Both the position numbers and the translations under genes were made by a program. Below are positions 8,920 through 17,569 of a stretch of DNA of 64,000 nucleotides, one piece after another (position 1 is the stretch's first letter; every line of letters begins with the position of its first letter). The stretch comes from CAYOKT01 sp964404605. Its GTDB lineage: Bacteria; Electryoneota; Electryoneia; Electryoneales; Electryoneaceae. Location of the stretch: contig CAYOKT010000003.1 in assembly GCA_964404605.1 (NCBI GenBank), positions 10,554 to 74,553 on the forward strand, in the 5' to 3' direction. The notes beneath the pieces are model-generated. The model saw nothing but the letters and a program-made list of their open reading frames with translations. It made no database searches and had not been told where the DNA came from.

Positions 8920-9470
8920 TCCTCCTCGTTGTTCTCCGCCAGCAGCACCACTTCGTCCACGCCGTCGTGCTCCGCGAGGTGGACATGGATGTTCTCGCCC
9001 CCGGAGGTGGGGATGTTCTTGCCGACGAAGTCCGCCTTGATCGGCAGCTCGCGGTGGCCGCGGTCGACGAGGACGCAGAGCTGCACCCGTCCCGGCCGGC
9101 CGTAGTCCATCAGGGCGTCCAGCGCCGCGCGGGCGGTGCGGCCGGTGTAGAGCACGTCGTCGACGAGGACGATGGTCTTGCCGTCCGGATCGAAGGGGAT
9201 GTCGGTCACCTGCACTCCCGGCCCGATCTTGCTGTGACGGAAATCGTCGCGGTAGAGGGTGATGTCCAGCACGCCCACCGGGAGCTCGACCCCTTCCACC
9301 GATTCGATCACCTGCGAGATCCGCCGGGCGACGAAGACCCCCCGGGTGCGGATTCCGACGATACCGATGGTCTCCACGCCGTGGTTCCGTTCGACGATTT
9401 CGTGCGCCAGGCGCGTGATCGTGCGCTTGATGTCGGTGGCGTCCATCACGCGCGCCTTGAACCGTTCCAT
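8916..9470 (-). CDS. pyrR: Bifunctional pyr operon regulator / uracil phosphoribosyltransferase
   Basis: PyrR binds pyr mRNA leaders in response to UMP/UTP to favour termination, and also has uracil phosphoribosyltransferase activity. The 184-residue product carries the PRPP-binding motif TIVLVDDVLYTGRTARAAL and the early segment IVGIRTRGVFVARRI typical of PyrR. The ATG is preceded by AGGAGCGGAGG. It is the first gene of pyrRBC. The 500-bp leader holds a textbook terminator about 130 bp before the start, which supports a regulatory role (see the attenuator entry). Confidence 0.93.
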   Translation of the reverse strand: MERFKARVMDATDIKRTITRLAHEIVERNHGVETIGIVGIRTRGVFVARRISQVIESVEGVELPVGVLDITLYRDDFRHSKIGPGVQVTDIPFDPDGKTIVLVDDVLYTGRTARAALDALMDYGRPGRVQLCVLVDRGHRELPIKADFVGKNIPTSGGENIHVHLAEHDGVDEVVLLAENNEEE

Positions 9471-9602
9471 CCTCCGCTCCTGCGGTTGGCCCGGCCGGCG
9501 GGGTGGTGCGCTTACGCTTCCCCGCCGTTCGGGCGTTGGTGACTCCTCTTCCGGGACCGCCGCCCCCGCGGCCGCCGGGTGTGTGCCCGGCCGGCGGCGC
9601 CG

Positions 9603-9633
9603 AAAAAAAGCGCCTCCCGGCGTCGGGAAGCGC
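9603..9633 (-). terminator. Intrinsic terminator in pyrR leader (probable attenuator)
   Basis: On the minus strand a 10-bp stem (GCGCTTCCCG / CGGGAGGCGC) with loop ACGC is followed by seven T residues. One pair is G-U in the minus-strand RNA and would be a C-A mismatch in plus-strand RNA, so the structure is built for leftward transcripts. It lies 133 bp before the pyrR start and about 340 bp after the preceding gene, so it could also end that upstream operon. Confidence 0.75.
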
Positions 9634-9833
9634 GTCTCTGTTCAAGGCAGTCCGCGGGCGGGGTCGATGGCGGGGGGTGCGCCCTCCGCTATTGTTGCGA
9701 CGGAGCAGTTTCGCTTTCCGCCGCACCCGCGCCCGAGCGGGTCGTCTGTCCATCAGTGGGGGACGGCCGGGGGTGCAGTCCCGGGAAACCCGTCTCCGGG
9801 CGCCCCGGCTTTTCTACGTCCCGGTCCCCCTGC

Positions 9834-9847
9834 GCGCCTTTCCCGAC
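9834..9847 (-). promoter_or_regulatory. Candidate antiterminator element of the pyr leader
   Basis: On the minus strand this reads GTCGGGAAAGGCGC. It is complementary to the left arm of the downstream terminator (GCGCTTCCCGAC): eight contiguous pairs, then four more after a two-base bulge. Pairing would prevent the terminator from forming. This is inference from complementarity in a GC-rich region; no exact PyrR-binding consensus was found. Confidence 0.35.
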
Positions 9848-9976
9848 TCGCCGGACGGGATTAAAGGTCGGCTGAAAGTAGGGGGTGCACGCGGCGGAGC
9901 GCAAGGGGGAGGGGAAGCGGGGAGGCGGGGGGAGTTCATGCACGCGAACGCGCCGCGTCCCCTCGTGGAGCCCGTC

Positions 9977-11452
9977 TCAGCGTTTCGGAGGGTGGGCCTG
10001 GTCGAGCAGCCGGAGGAACTCCGCCACCTCCTTGTTCTCCGGGTCGTATTGCAGGCCGAGCTTCCATTCGCGGCGCGCATCGTCGTACCGGCCCATCGCG
10101 AAGAAGATGGACCCCTTCCGGATGTGGGCGAGGGCGAGGCGCGGCACCAGGTCGAGGGCGGAGTCGCACTCCTCCAGCGCCTTCGGGTACTCCTTCTGGA
10201 AGTAGTAGCGGAGCGCCTTTTCGAGGTGCCCGATGGCCTGGTTGAAGCTGCGCTGGATTTGCAGCTGCTCCTGCAGTTCGCGGATGCGGTCCTCGTAGGA
10301 TTTCACCAGCGCCGAGTCGAGTTCCTGCACCCGGATGTACTCGGTACTCGGCACGAAGACGGTGTCCGTCTTGACCAGCACCCGTTCCCGGATGTCGGGG
10401 CGGGTGGAGGTACGCGTCTCGACCACCTCCCGCAGGCGGTCGAAGAACACGGTGAGCCCGAGTTGGTGAGTCCCGGTCGTCGAGGCCAGTCCCCCGATGG
10501 GATAGCGGAAGGTGTAGCCCGCCCGGAGCAGCAGTTCTTTCGTCTCATGCACCCGTTCGGCGCTCCCGGCGGCGGTGGGGCGGACATAACTCCCCGAAGA
10601 GCTGCGGGCGAGGACCTGCAGGGCGAAACCGGCCGTCACCTCGTCCCGGTTCCCCCCGGCCCGCAGGGCCAGGCGCCCCTCCAGCAGGCCGGCCTCGAGG
10701 CCGATCCGCGGCGTCCAGTCGAGGCCGTTCAACGCCCGGTCCCGGAACTCGAGGTCGGTGAAGAGGCCGTAGTTCCGCCACCGCGCGGCGGCGCCGAAGG
10801 CCACCTGCCGCGGGAGGGGGTCGACGGCTCCCTCCCCAAGCGCCTGGTTCGGGCGGTTCAGGCGGCGCAGCGCGAGGCCGAAGCTGAGGCGGGGGTCGGG
10901 CCGCCACTGTACCCCCGCGTCCACCGCGACGCTGCGCTTCGTGAAGCCGGACTCGAGGAACAGCGGGTCCACGGCGGTGTACACGGTCTGCTCGTAGCTC
11001 CGCCCGAGGAGGCTCACCCCGGCCCCCGCGGCGATCTCGCCGAACCGGGTGGGCAGGCGGCGGGCGTAGGCGAGCATCGTCGCCTGTTCACGGTAGAGGC
11101 GGCTGGAGAAGCGGTCGTAGCCGAGTCCGAGCCCGCCCCAGTCGCCGAGGGAGGAGAAGCCGCCGAGGGCGTTGCGGGCCAGGTCATCGCCCTCGAGCCC
11201 GGTGAAGGGGCGGGCGGTGTACGCTTCGAAGCGGCTCGCGAAGCCCCAGGCGACCGAGGCGGGGTTGAGGAAAAGGCCGAGCGGGTCGCCGCCGGTCGCC
11301 GTGCCGGCCCCGCCGAGGGCTCCCGCCCGCAGGCCGGGCAGCTCCTCGAACGCCGCCCTGCCGGGGGAGGCGAGGGCGAGCACCGCCAGCACCGGGAGGA
11401 GGGCGGCGAGTCGCGCGCGGCCCGGCCTCTTGTCCCTGTCGCGCCGCCTCAT
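9977..11452 (-). CDS. PorV/PorQ-like outer-membrane beta-barrel protein with C-terminal TPR
   Basis: A 491-residue exported protein. After a basic N-terminus comes a signal peptide (LLPVLAVLALASPGRA), then a PorV/PorQ-like opening (LRAGALGGAGTATGGDPLGL, FLNPASVAW) and about 330 residues of alternating amphipathic strands compatible with a membrane barrel. Residues about 385-430 look like a coiled coil (DSALVKSYEDRIRELQEQLQ), and the last 60 residues form a TPR-like helical pair (YPKALEECDSALDL, GRYDDARREWKLGL). The ATG overlaps the stop of the giant surface-protein gene as ATGA. The position after a motor module and a surface protein suggests an outer-membrane exit or anchoring component, with the tail presumably in the periplasm. 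Function is not known. Confidence 0.72.
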   Translation of the reverse strand: MRRRDRDKRPGRARLAALLPVLAVLALASPGRAAFEELPGLRAGALGGAGTATGGDPLGLFLNPASVAWGFASRFEAYTARPFTGLEGDDLARNALGGFSSLGDWGGLGLGYDRFSSRLYREQATMLAYARRLPTRFGEIAAGAGVSLLGRSYEQTVYTAVDPLFLESGFTKRSVAVDAGVQWRPDPRLSFGLALRRLNRPNQALGEGAVDPLPRQVAFGAAARWRNYGLFTDLEFRDRALNGLDWTPRIGLEAGLLEGRLALRAGGNRDEVTAGFALQVLARSSSGSYVRPTAAGSAERVHETKELLLRAGYTFRYPIGGLASTTGTHQLGLTVFFDRLREVVETRTSTRPDIRERVLVKTDTVFVPSTEYIRVQELDSALVKSYEDRIRELQEQLQIQRSFNQAIGHLEKALRYYFQKEYPKALEECDSALDLVPRLALAHIRKGSIFFAMGRYDDARREWKLGLQYDPENKEVAEFLRLLDQAHPPKR

Positions 11453-14400
11453 CGCGCCACCGCGAGGGTTCCCTGGCGCACTTTGCCGTCCGCCTTGACC
11501 TGGACGATGTACAACCCGCCCGGCACATCGCGCCCGCGGTCGTCCCGGCCGTCCCAGCGGACGGGGCTGCCGCCGAGCCTCGCCACCCGGCGACCGCGCA
11601 GGTCGAAGATCGACACCTCCGCGCCCGGCCCGCCGTCGTGGTAGATCACCGCTTCGTCCCACACGCCGTCGCCGTTGGGGGTGATCGTCGTCGGCACGAT
11701 GCTGAACGACTCCCCGGGCGGCTCCATGCGGAAGCTCCAGCGGAGGCTCGTCCGGTTCGGGGGCACCGCGAGGTCAAGCGCCTCGAGGCGGACCTCCACC
11801 TGCTGGCCGGCGAACAGGCCCGCGTTCGCGAGGGGCAGCCGGAAGCGCATCCCCCGCTCGAGGGTGTCCGGCTGGGCGAAATCCCCGAAGGGACGCCCGG
11901 CGAGGGTCAGGTCGAGACGCCCCGGGTCCACGCCGAGGCCGTCATCAAGAACGGTGACCGTCAGCGTATCCTCGAAGGAGACATTCGACGCGCCGGGAGC
12001 GGGGGAGAGGCTGTCCGGGGGCAGGTAGGGGGCGAGGGTGTCCGGCACGATGTGGAAGGACCAGGCGAAGCTCATCGCGTTCCGCCCCGCGGAGAGGTCC
12101 CGGGCGCTGAGCACGGCCGACAGCGTGTCGCCGGTGGTCCAGCCTCCCGCCGGGCGGTAGCGGTAACGCAGCCCCTCCGGCACGGGGTCGACCAGCGCCG
12201 AGTCGGTGACCTCCACGCCGTCGATCTCCAGCCGGACACTCGAGCTGTCCACCCCGGCCAGGGGGTCGAGGAGGCGGAACTCCAGCCGGCGGTTCGCGGT
12301 CATCCCCGAATCGGGCCCGGGGAAGAGATCCGCCGCCGAGGGGGCGTCGTCATCCCGCTCGACGAAAAACACGAAGGCGAACGGGTCCGGGGTCTCGTTC
12401 GGGGGGTCGGCGAGGTCGCGCGACCGGATGGCAACGTGCACCGTGTCGCTGTAGGTCCAGGGCAGCGTCGGGGCGAGGGAGTAGTGGAAGCCGTTTTCCA
12501 CCGGGGTGACAGTCGCCGCGGCGGTCCACAGCGGGTCGTCCACGTTCTGCACCACCGTGGCGGAGGTGTCCACCCCCTCCCCGTCGTCCAGCAGGTCGAA
12601 CTCGATTCCTCCTCCCACCGGCCAGCCCACGGCGGAATCGGCGGGCTGGAGGTTGGCGATCACCGGCGGCTCGCGGTCGTCGCTGAGGGTGACGAAGTAG
12701 TACTCCTCCCGCAGGAAGTTGGGGGTCCCGGCCCTGTCGTGCGCCCAGATCTCGACGCGCACCGTGTCCTCGTGGCCGAACAGGCCGGGCGGGTTGTAGC
12801 GAACGGCGTATCCCCGGTCCACCGCCTCGAGGAACAGGTCGCCGTCGGGAACGTGTGCGCCGCCCAGGAACAGGTGCACCGAGTCGCGCTCGACCCCGAG
12901 CCCGTCATCGAGGACGTGGAACACGATGTCCGCGCCCCGCGACACCCCGGTCTGCCCCGGGAAGGGGCTCAGGTTGGCGAGAAACGGCGGCTCCTCGTCC
13001 GGCTCGGTGGTGAAGCTGTACTCCAGGGGCTGCTCGTTGGCGGGCTGTTCACGGTCGGCGATGCTGAAGAAGACGTTCACCTCGCTTTCGTACTGAAAAG
13101 GCTGCGGGGGGGCGAGCACGAAGCGCACCTCGGCGGAGGGGACGTTCACCGGGTTCTCCCGTTGCAGCAGGCCGGTCATGTCCGCACCGTCCACCGCCGC
13201 GAAGACACTCGCCTCATCGACCCCGGACAGGTCGTCCGTCACCTCCCAGATGAGGGAGTCCCGGATCGACACGCCGGCCTCGCCGGGGGAGGGGTCCATA
13301 TAGACCACCACCGGCGCTTCACCGTCCTGCACGGTGGTGAAGGTGTAGGTGGTGTCGAGCACGTTCGGGGTGAGCGCGCGGTCGGGCGCCCGCAGGCGCA
13401 CGCCGACCGCCGGCCCGTACAGCCCGTCCGTCTTCTCGTAGTCCAGGGTGTAGCCCGCGTACCCGTTCCGCGTCCACTCGATTTGATCGTGGGCGATGGC
13501 CGCGCCGTCGATCTCCAGCAGGACGCCCGCCGAGTCCACCCCGGCGGCGTTATCGTTCACCACGAGCAGGATCGCCGCGGTTCTCGGGGCGTCCGCGCTC
13601 CCCGGGGCGGGGGAGGCGGAGACGAGCTGCGGAGGGTCGGTGTCCTCGATCACCGTGTAGGTCCACACGCTGTCCGCCCTCGGGTTCGGCGGGTCGGCGC
13701 GGTCGGCGCTGGCGAGCGAAGCTTCCAGACCGCCCGGCTGGTACAACTCGGCGGTGGGACGGTGCACCGCCCAGAACCCATCGGCGAGCGGCTCGAAGAC
13801 CAGTTCAACGTCGCTCGGCGTGCCGTCCTGGGTGAGGGTCAGCGAGGTCGCCTCGGGGTCCACACCGGCGCCGTCATCCGCGAGGCGGATGCGGATCTCC
13901 CCCGCCACATCGATCGTGCCGCCGGGCGCGGGGAGGATCTCCACGATCCGCGGGGGGTCGCTGTCCACGGCGGTGAAGAAGTAGTATTCGTCCGGGGTCA
14001 TCACGTTCGCCGCCGGTTCCGCGAGGTCCCCCGCCTCGATGCGAATGTCGATCCGCGCCTCCGTGGGGAAGGGCTCGACGGGCTGATAGGCGACACGGTA
14101 GGAGGCGGGCGTCCCGGTGATCGACAACCCCGGCGCGCCGGGGAGCAGCAGCGTCCCCTCCACGGTGAGCCGCAGGCTCGAACTGTCCACCCCGACCCCG
14201 TCGTCCTCGAGGTTGAACTCCACCGCCCGCGTGGTCGCCACGCCGGTTTCGCCGGCGTCCGGCGAGCGCTGGGTGACCCGTGGGGCGACGTTGTCGCGCC
14301 CGGTGATGAAGGTGAAAGCGTAGCGCGGCGAACGGTTTCCCGCGAGGTCGGTGATCGTCGCCTCGACCGGGATCGGAACGTCGAGGGCGAAGGGCTGGGC

Positions 14401-16077
14401 GGGGAGGACGGCGAAGGAATAGACGCCGTCCTGCTCGCTGAGGGAGACCTCCGGGTCCGCCGCCGTGTAGTCGATGCCGTCGAGCTCAAGCGCCAGCCCG
14501 TCCGGGTCGATGCCCTCCTCGTCGTCCACGGCGCTGAAGCGCAGGGTGTCGTTGGTCGCGATGCCGGAGGAGCCCGGCCCGGGGTTGAAGTCGTACGCCG
14601 CCGGCAGGCCGCCGCGGACGAGGTGGGCCGCGCCCGCGAAGCCGAACGCGGCCGGGCTCGCGAAGATGAAATCCACCAGGCCGTCATCATCGAGGTCGCC
14701 CAGGGCGAGGGCGCGCCCGATCAGGTCGCCGGAGGAGGCGCCGGCATGGGCGCGGAGCCCGGCGGTCAGGGTGTCGAGGACGGCGACTCCGAGCAGGGTG
14801 TTCCCGGCGGTGAAACCGTACACCTCCCCGGCGTGGGTGCGCGAGCCGTACGCCCGGCCGGGAGCCGAGACGAGGCGCAGGGAGCCGAGGGCCGCCACGG
14901 CGGCGCCGAGGGAATCGCCGGGCGAGGCGCCGAGGAGCTTCACCCGGTAGCGGCCCGCCTGCAGCAGGTCGACATCGAACCCGAGGGCGTTCAGCTCGCT
15001 CCAACTGATCTCGTAGGCCGCCCCGGTGCGCAGGTTGTCGTGCCGGGCGTTCGGCGCGCCGATGAGCAGGCGGCGGCTGCCGGTGAGATGCGCGCTGGCC
15101 AGGCCGGCGCCGGTCCGGTCCTGCGTCTGCGCGCCGCCGATGATCTTGTAGCCGTCCAGGGCGCCGCCCTGCGCCAGGTCGACCGTGTCGATGAGCGATT
15201 CGTGGGTGTAGAACAGGTGCACCGCCCCCGCGCCGGTCCGCCCCCGGTACACCTGGTCGGGGGCCGCCGCGATCAGGTCGCCGGCCCCGTCACCGTTGAG
15301 ATCGTTGCCCAGCAGGGTTCCCTGGAAGGAGACGGCCCGGCTGACCGCCGCCCCGAAGCGCCCCCCGGGCTCGCCCCCGAACAGGGTCACCTCCGGGGGC
15401 TGGAGGGCGAGGTCGAGGGTGTCCGGCCAGCCTGTCTGCCTCCCTATAAGAATGTCGACCCTCCCGGCGGCGTCGCGGCCGAGCGGGTCGGCGAGGGGCG
15501 AGCCGATGACCAGGTCCTGGATGGTGTCGTCGCCGTTGTACAGGGTCGCGCCGACCGCCGCGCCGAACTGGTCGCCGGGCGCCGCGCCGAGGAGCACCAC
15601 GTCCGGCGAGCTGCGCAGGCCCGAGAGGGCTTCGTCCCCGAAGAGAATCCACAACTCGCCGCGGCCGCCGCCCGAGAGGGGAGCGCCGATGAGCAGGTCC
15701 TCGAGCCCGTCGCCGTTGACATCCGCCAACTCGAGGGAGCGCCCGATCTGCGCCCCTTCTTCGCCCCGGACGATGAGCTGCGCGGACGCCGCGGGATCGG
15801 CGAAGGCGGCGTCCGCCGAGACGGCGAGCGGCCCGAAGAAGAGGTAAACTTCCCCCGCGTTCGCGGCCGCGCCGGGCGCCGAGAGGGCGAGGTCCCAGAG
15901 GCCGTCCCCGTTGAAGTCGCCCGTGGCGAGCGCCTGGCCGAGGAGCTGGGTGCCGTTTCCGCCCCAGGCTCCGTTTCCGGGCCAGACGGCGAGGTCGGCG
16001 ATCCCCTGCGCACGGCAGGGAAGGGCGGTGGCGGCCAGCCCTCCGAGCAGCAGGAGGACGGGGGAGAACAACCTCAT
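11449..16077 (-). CDS. Giant surface protein: FG-GAP propeller, nine Ig-like repeats, FlgD-like C-terminal domain
   Basis: A 1542-residue secreted protein with a signal peptide (LFSPVLLLLGGLAATALPCRA). Residues about 30-485 are FG-GAP/integrin-type propeller repeats with calcium-loop motifs DFNGDGLWDLALS, DVNGDGLEDLLIG and DLNGDGAGDLIAA. Residues about 494-1450 hold nine Ig-like repeats of roughly 105 residues, each with a core such as DDGVGVDSSSLRL. The end (about 1455-1542) starts ITPNGDGVWDEAV and has GGLYIVQVK near the end, a CHU_C/FlgD-Ig-like domain as found on type IX-secreted or surface-anchored FCB proteins. Its start overlaps the motB stop (TGATG) and its stop overlaps the next gene (ATGA). 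An adhesin-like role is inferred. Confidence 0.82.
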   Translation of the reverse strand: MRLFSPVLLLLGGLAATALPCRAQGIADLAVWPGNGAWGGNGTQLLGQALATGDFNGDGLWDLALSAPGAAANAGEVYLFFGPLAVSADAAFADPAASAQLIVRGEEGAQIGRSLELADVNGDGLEDLLIGAPLSGGGRGELWILFGDEALSGLRSSPDVVLLGAAPGDQFGAAVGATLYNGDDTIQDLVIGSPLADPLGRDAAGRVDILIGRQTGWPDTLDLALQPPEVTLFGGEPGGRFGAAVSRAVSFQGTLLGNDLNGDGAGDLIAAAPDQVYRGRTGAGAVHLFYTHESLIDTVDLAQGGALDGYKIIGGAQTQDRTGAGLASAHLTGSRRLLIGAPNARHDNLRTGAAYEISWSELNALGFDVDLLQAGRYRVKLLGASPGDSLGAAVAALGSLRLVSAPGRAYGSRTHAGEVYGFTAGNTLLGVAVLDTLTAGLRAHAGASSGDLIGRALALGDLDDDGLVDFIFASPAAFGFAGAAHLVRGGLPAAYDFNPGPGSSGIATNDTLRFSAVDDEEGIDPDGLALELDGIDYTAADPEVSLSEQDGVYSFAVLPAQPFALDVPIPVEATITDLAGNRSPRYAFTFITGRDNVAPRVTQRSPDAGETGVATTRAVEFNLEDDGVGVDSSSLRLTVEGTLLLPGAPGLSITGTPASYRVAYQPVEPFPTEARIDIRIEAGDLAEPAANVMTPDEYYFFTAVDSDPPRIVEILPAPGGTIDVAGEIRIRLADDGAGVDPEATSLTLTQDGTPSDVELVFEPLADGFWAVHRPTAELYQPGGLEASLASADRADPPNPRADSVWTYTVIEDTDPPQLVSASPAPGSADAPRTAAILLVVNDNAAGVDSAGVLLEIDGAAIAHDQIEWTRNGYAGYTLDYEKTDGLYGPAVGVRLRAPDRALTPNVLDTTYTFTTVQDGEAPVVVYMDPSPGEAGVSIRDSLIWEVTDDLSGVDEASVFAAVDGADMTGLLQRENPVNVPSAEVRFVLAPPQPFQYESEVNVFFSIADREQPANEQPLEYSFTTEPDEEPPFLANLSPFPGQTGVSRGADIVFHVLDDGLGVERDSVHLFLGGAHVPDGDLFLEAVDRGYAVRYNPPGLFGHEDTVRVEIWAHDRAGTPNFLREEYYFVTLSDDREPPVIANLQPADSAVGWPVGGGIEFDLLDDGEGVDTSATVVQNVDDPLWTAAATVTPVENGFHYSLAPTLPWTYSDTVHVAIRSRDLADPPNETPDPFAFVFFVERDDDAPSAADLFPGPDSGMTANRRLEFRLLDPLAGVDSSSVRLEIDGVEVTDSALVDPVPEGLRYRYRPAGGWTTGDTLSAVLSARDLSAGRNAMSFAWSFHIVPDTLAPYLPPDSLSPAPGASNVSFEDTLTVTVLDDGLGVDPGRLDLTLAGRPFGDFAQPDTLERGMRFRLPLANAGLFAGQQVEVRLEALDLAVPPNRTSLRWSFRMEPPGESFSIVPTTITPNGDGVWDEAVIYHDGGPGAEVSIFDLRGRRVARLGGSPVRWDGRDDRGRDVPGGLYIVQVKADGKVRQGTLAVAR

Positions 16078-16787
16078 CAGCCCGCCTCCGCCGAGGGTGG
16101 GGTGGGAGCCCGCGCGGCGGCCTGCCGGGCGGCGTGGTTCCGGGCCCCCGGCGGCATCACCACCTTGATCTCCACCCGGCGGTTCCGGCTGCGGTTCTCC
16201 GGGCTGTCGTTGGGGACGATCGGGTTATACTCGCCGTACCCCATCGCCTGCAGCGATTCCGGCGGGAAACTCTCCTCCTCGATCAGGAAGCGGACCACGG
16301 AGATCGCCCGGGCGGCGGAAAGCTCCCAGTTGGAGCCGTAGCGCCAGTTGTGAATCGGCAGGTCGTCGGTGTACCCCTCCACGCGAACCTGGGCCCCGGG
16401 GTTCGCCGCGAGAACGGACTTCAGGCTGTCCACCGCGTCGTGGAGGTAAGGGATCGCTTCCGGTTTCAACTCCGCCCGCCCCAGGTCGAAGAGCACCTTG
16501 GAGGGGATCTCGATGACCAGTTCACCGGGCGGCAGGGTGCTCTGCGCCTCTTCCTTCCCGGCGAGTTCGGCGGGGAGGAACGCCTGCTGGTAGGATTCCA
16601 ACGCCTCGGACAGCAGGGGTAGCTGGCCGGTGACGGCGAAGACGTAGAACAGCACGAAGAAGACCAGCAGCAGGGACATCAGGTCGCCGTAAGTCGCGAG
16701 CCACTCGTTCCCTTCATCCACCGACTCGGCGCGCTTGCGCCGTCGCTCGCGTTCGGTGGTGATGCCCTGCAGGGTGGACTTCCGCAT
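16077..16787 (-). CDS. motB: MotB-type stator protein with OmpA-like peptidoglycan-binding domain
   Basis: A 236-residue MotB homologue. A basic cytoplasmic start is followed by a single membrane helix, EWLATYGDLMSLLLVFFVLF, in which Asp35 occupies the position of the proton-accepting Asp32 of E. coli MotB. The periplasmic C-terminal half is an OmpA-like domain (VRVEGYTDDLP, NWELSAARAISVVRFL, ENRSRNRRVEI) that should bind peptidoglycan. The Pro/Ala-rich tail is extra. Its start overlaps the motA stop and its stop overlaps the start of the giant surface-protein gene by single bases, indicating translational coupling. It should form an ion-conducting stator with MotA. No flagellar structural gene other than the FliF-FliG fusion is in the window. 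Confidence 0.9.
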   Translation of the reverse strand: MRKSTLQGITTERERRRKRAESVDEGNEWLATYGDLMSLLLVFFVLFYVFAVTGQLPLLSEALESYQQAFLPAELAGKEEAQSTLPPGELVIEIPSKVLFDLGRAELKPEAIPYLHDAVDSLKSVLAANPGAQVRVEGYTDDLPIHNWRYGSNWELSAARAISVVRFLIEEESFPPESLQAMGYGEYNPIVPNDSPENRSRNRRVEIKVVMPPGARNHAARQAAARAPTPPSAEAG

Positions 16788-17542
16788 CAGGCGCGCCTCA
16801 TCGTCTTGAAATACGAGGTCAGCCGCTCCTGCGCGACCTGCGAGTTGATCCCCTCGGCGATGTAGATCAGGGTCTCGATGATCATCTCGCGCAGGAGGAT
16901 TTCATCGTAATTGTACGCCCGGATCTTGGTCGCGATGGGGCGGAATACCATCGCGCTGAAGACGACGCCGTAGAAGGTGGTGATCAGCGCAACCGCCATC
17001 GCCGCGGGGATGGCCCGCGGGTCCGAAACGCTGGAGAGCATGATGATCAGCCCGATCAGGGTGCCGACCAGCCCGAACAGGGGCGAGTAGGCGCCCATCA
17101 CGGTGAACAGCCGCTCGCACATCCGGTAGCGGGAACCGATGGCGTCCGACTCCGCCTTCAGAATCTGCGCGGTGTCCTCCGGCTCGAACCCATCCTCGAG
17201 CAGACTGACGGCCTTCTTGAGGAAGTCGTACCGTTCGCCGCTGAGTTGCTCCTCCTCGAGGTCCACCACGCCTTGTACGCGGGCCCGCTGCACCAGGGTG
17301 ACCAGGATCGGGATGAGGCGTTCCGGGGGGGGAGTCTTGCCGAAGAAGACGACCCGAAGCGCCTTGAGAGCCGTGCTGATCTGTTCCGAATTGAAGGAGA
17401 GGAGGGTCGCGCCGAACGTTCCCCCGAGGACGATCGCCAGCGATTCCCAGTTGAGGAACATGCGGAAATCCCCGCGCCCGAGGATCGCGGCGGTGATCAG
17501 GCCGAAGCCGAGCAGCAGTCCGAGAATGGAACTGAATTTCAT
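16787..17542 (-). CDS. motA: MotA-type stator protein
   Basis: A 251-residue polytopic inner-membrane protein of the MotA/TolQ/ExbB family, of normal flagellar MotA length. Four membrane segments are visible: near the N-terminus (SILGLLLGFGLITAAIL), WESLAIVLGGTFGATLL, AYSPLFGLVGTLIGLIIML and AAMAVALITTFYGVVFSAMV. The large cytoplasmic loop between the second and third contains charged helices (FLKKAVSLLEDGFEPED). The length and loop fit MotA better than TolQ or ExbB, and the partner is MotB-like with an OmpA domain. It follows the FliF-FliG fusion gene by 27 bp and is preceded by AAGGAA. Confidence 0.9.
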   Translation of the reverse strand: MKFSSILGLLLGFGLITAAILGRGDFRMFLNWESLAIVLGGTFGATLLSFNSEQISTALKALRVVFFGKTPPPERLIPILVTLVQRARVQGVVDLEEEQLSGERYDFLKKAVSLLEDGFEPEDTAQILKAESDAIGSRYRMCERLFTVMGAYSPLFGLVGTLIGLIIMLSSVSDPRAIPAAMAVALITTFYGVVFSAMVFRPIATKIRAYNYDEILLREMIIETLIYIAEGINSQVAQERLTSYFKTMRRA

Positions 17543-17569
17543 CGTATTTCCTTATATCCGAGCCGCCCG

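Larger units (their letters stand above)
9471..9976 (-). other. Leader region of pyrRBC
   Basis: These 506 bases separate the barrel/TPR gene from pyrR, both on the minus strand. They contain the terminator at 9603-9633, the complementary segment at 9834-9847, and several GC-rich hairpins. I see no gene and no convincing -10/-35 pair. Confidence 0.6.

Noticed and set aside
11638..16341. A 1567-codon open frame on the plus strand
   Set aside because: It lies antisense to the giant surface-protein and motB genes, has an Arg/Gly/Val-rich composition with no recognisable domain or ribosome binding site, and is a by-product of GC-rich codon use.
16077..17542. A Zorya-type (ZorAB) defence stator
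   Set aside because: The MotA homologue has ordinary length without the long ZorA tail, and no ZorC, ZorD or ZorE-like gene is nearby; a FliG-like partner is present instead.
16077..17542. A TolQR/ExbBD or GldLM energy-transduction pair
   Set aside because: The second protein has an OmpA-like peptidoglycan-binding domain and the MotB membrane motif with Asp35, which fit MotB rather than TolR, ExbD or GldM.
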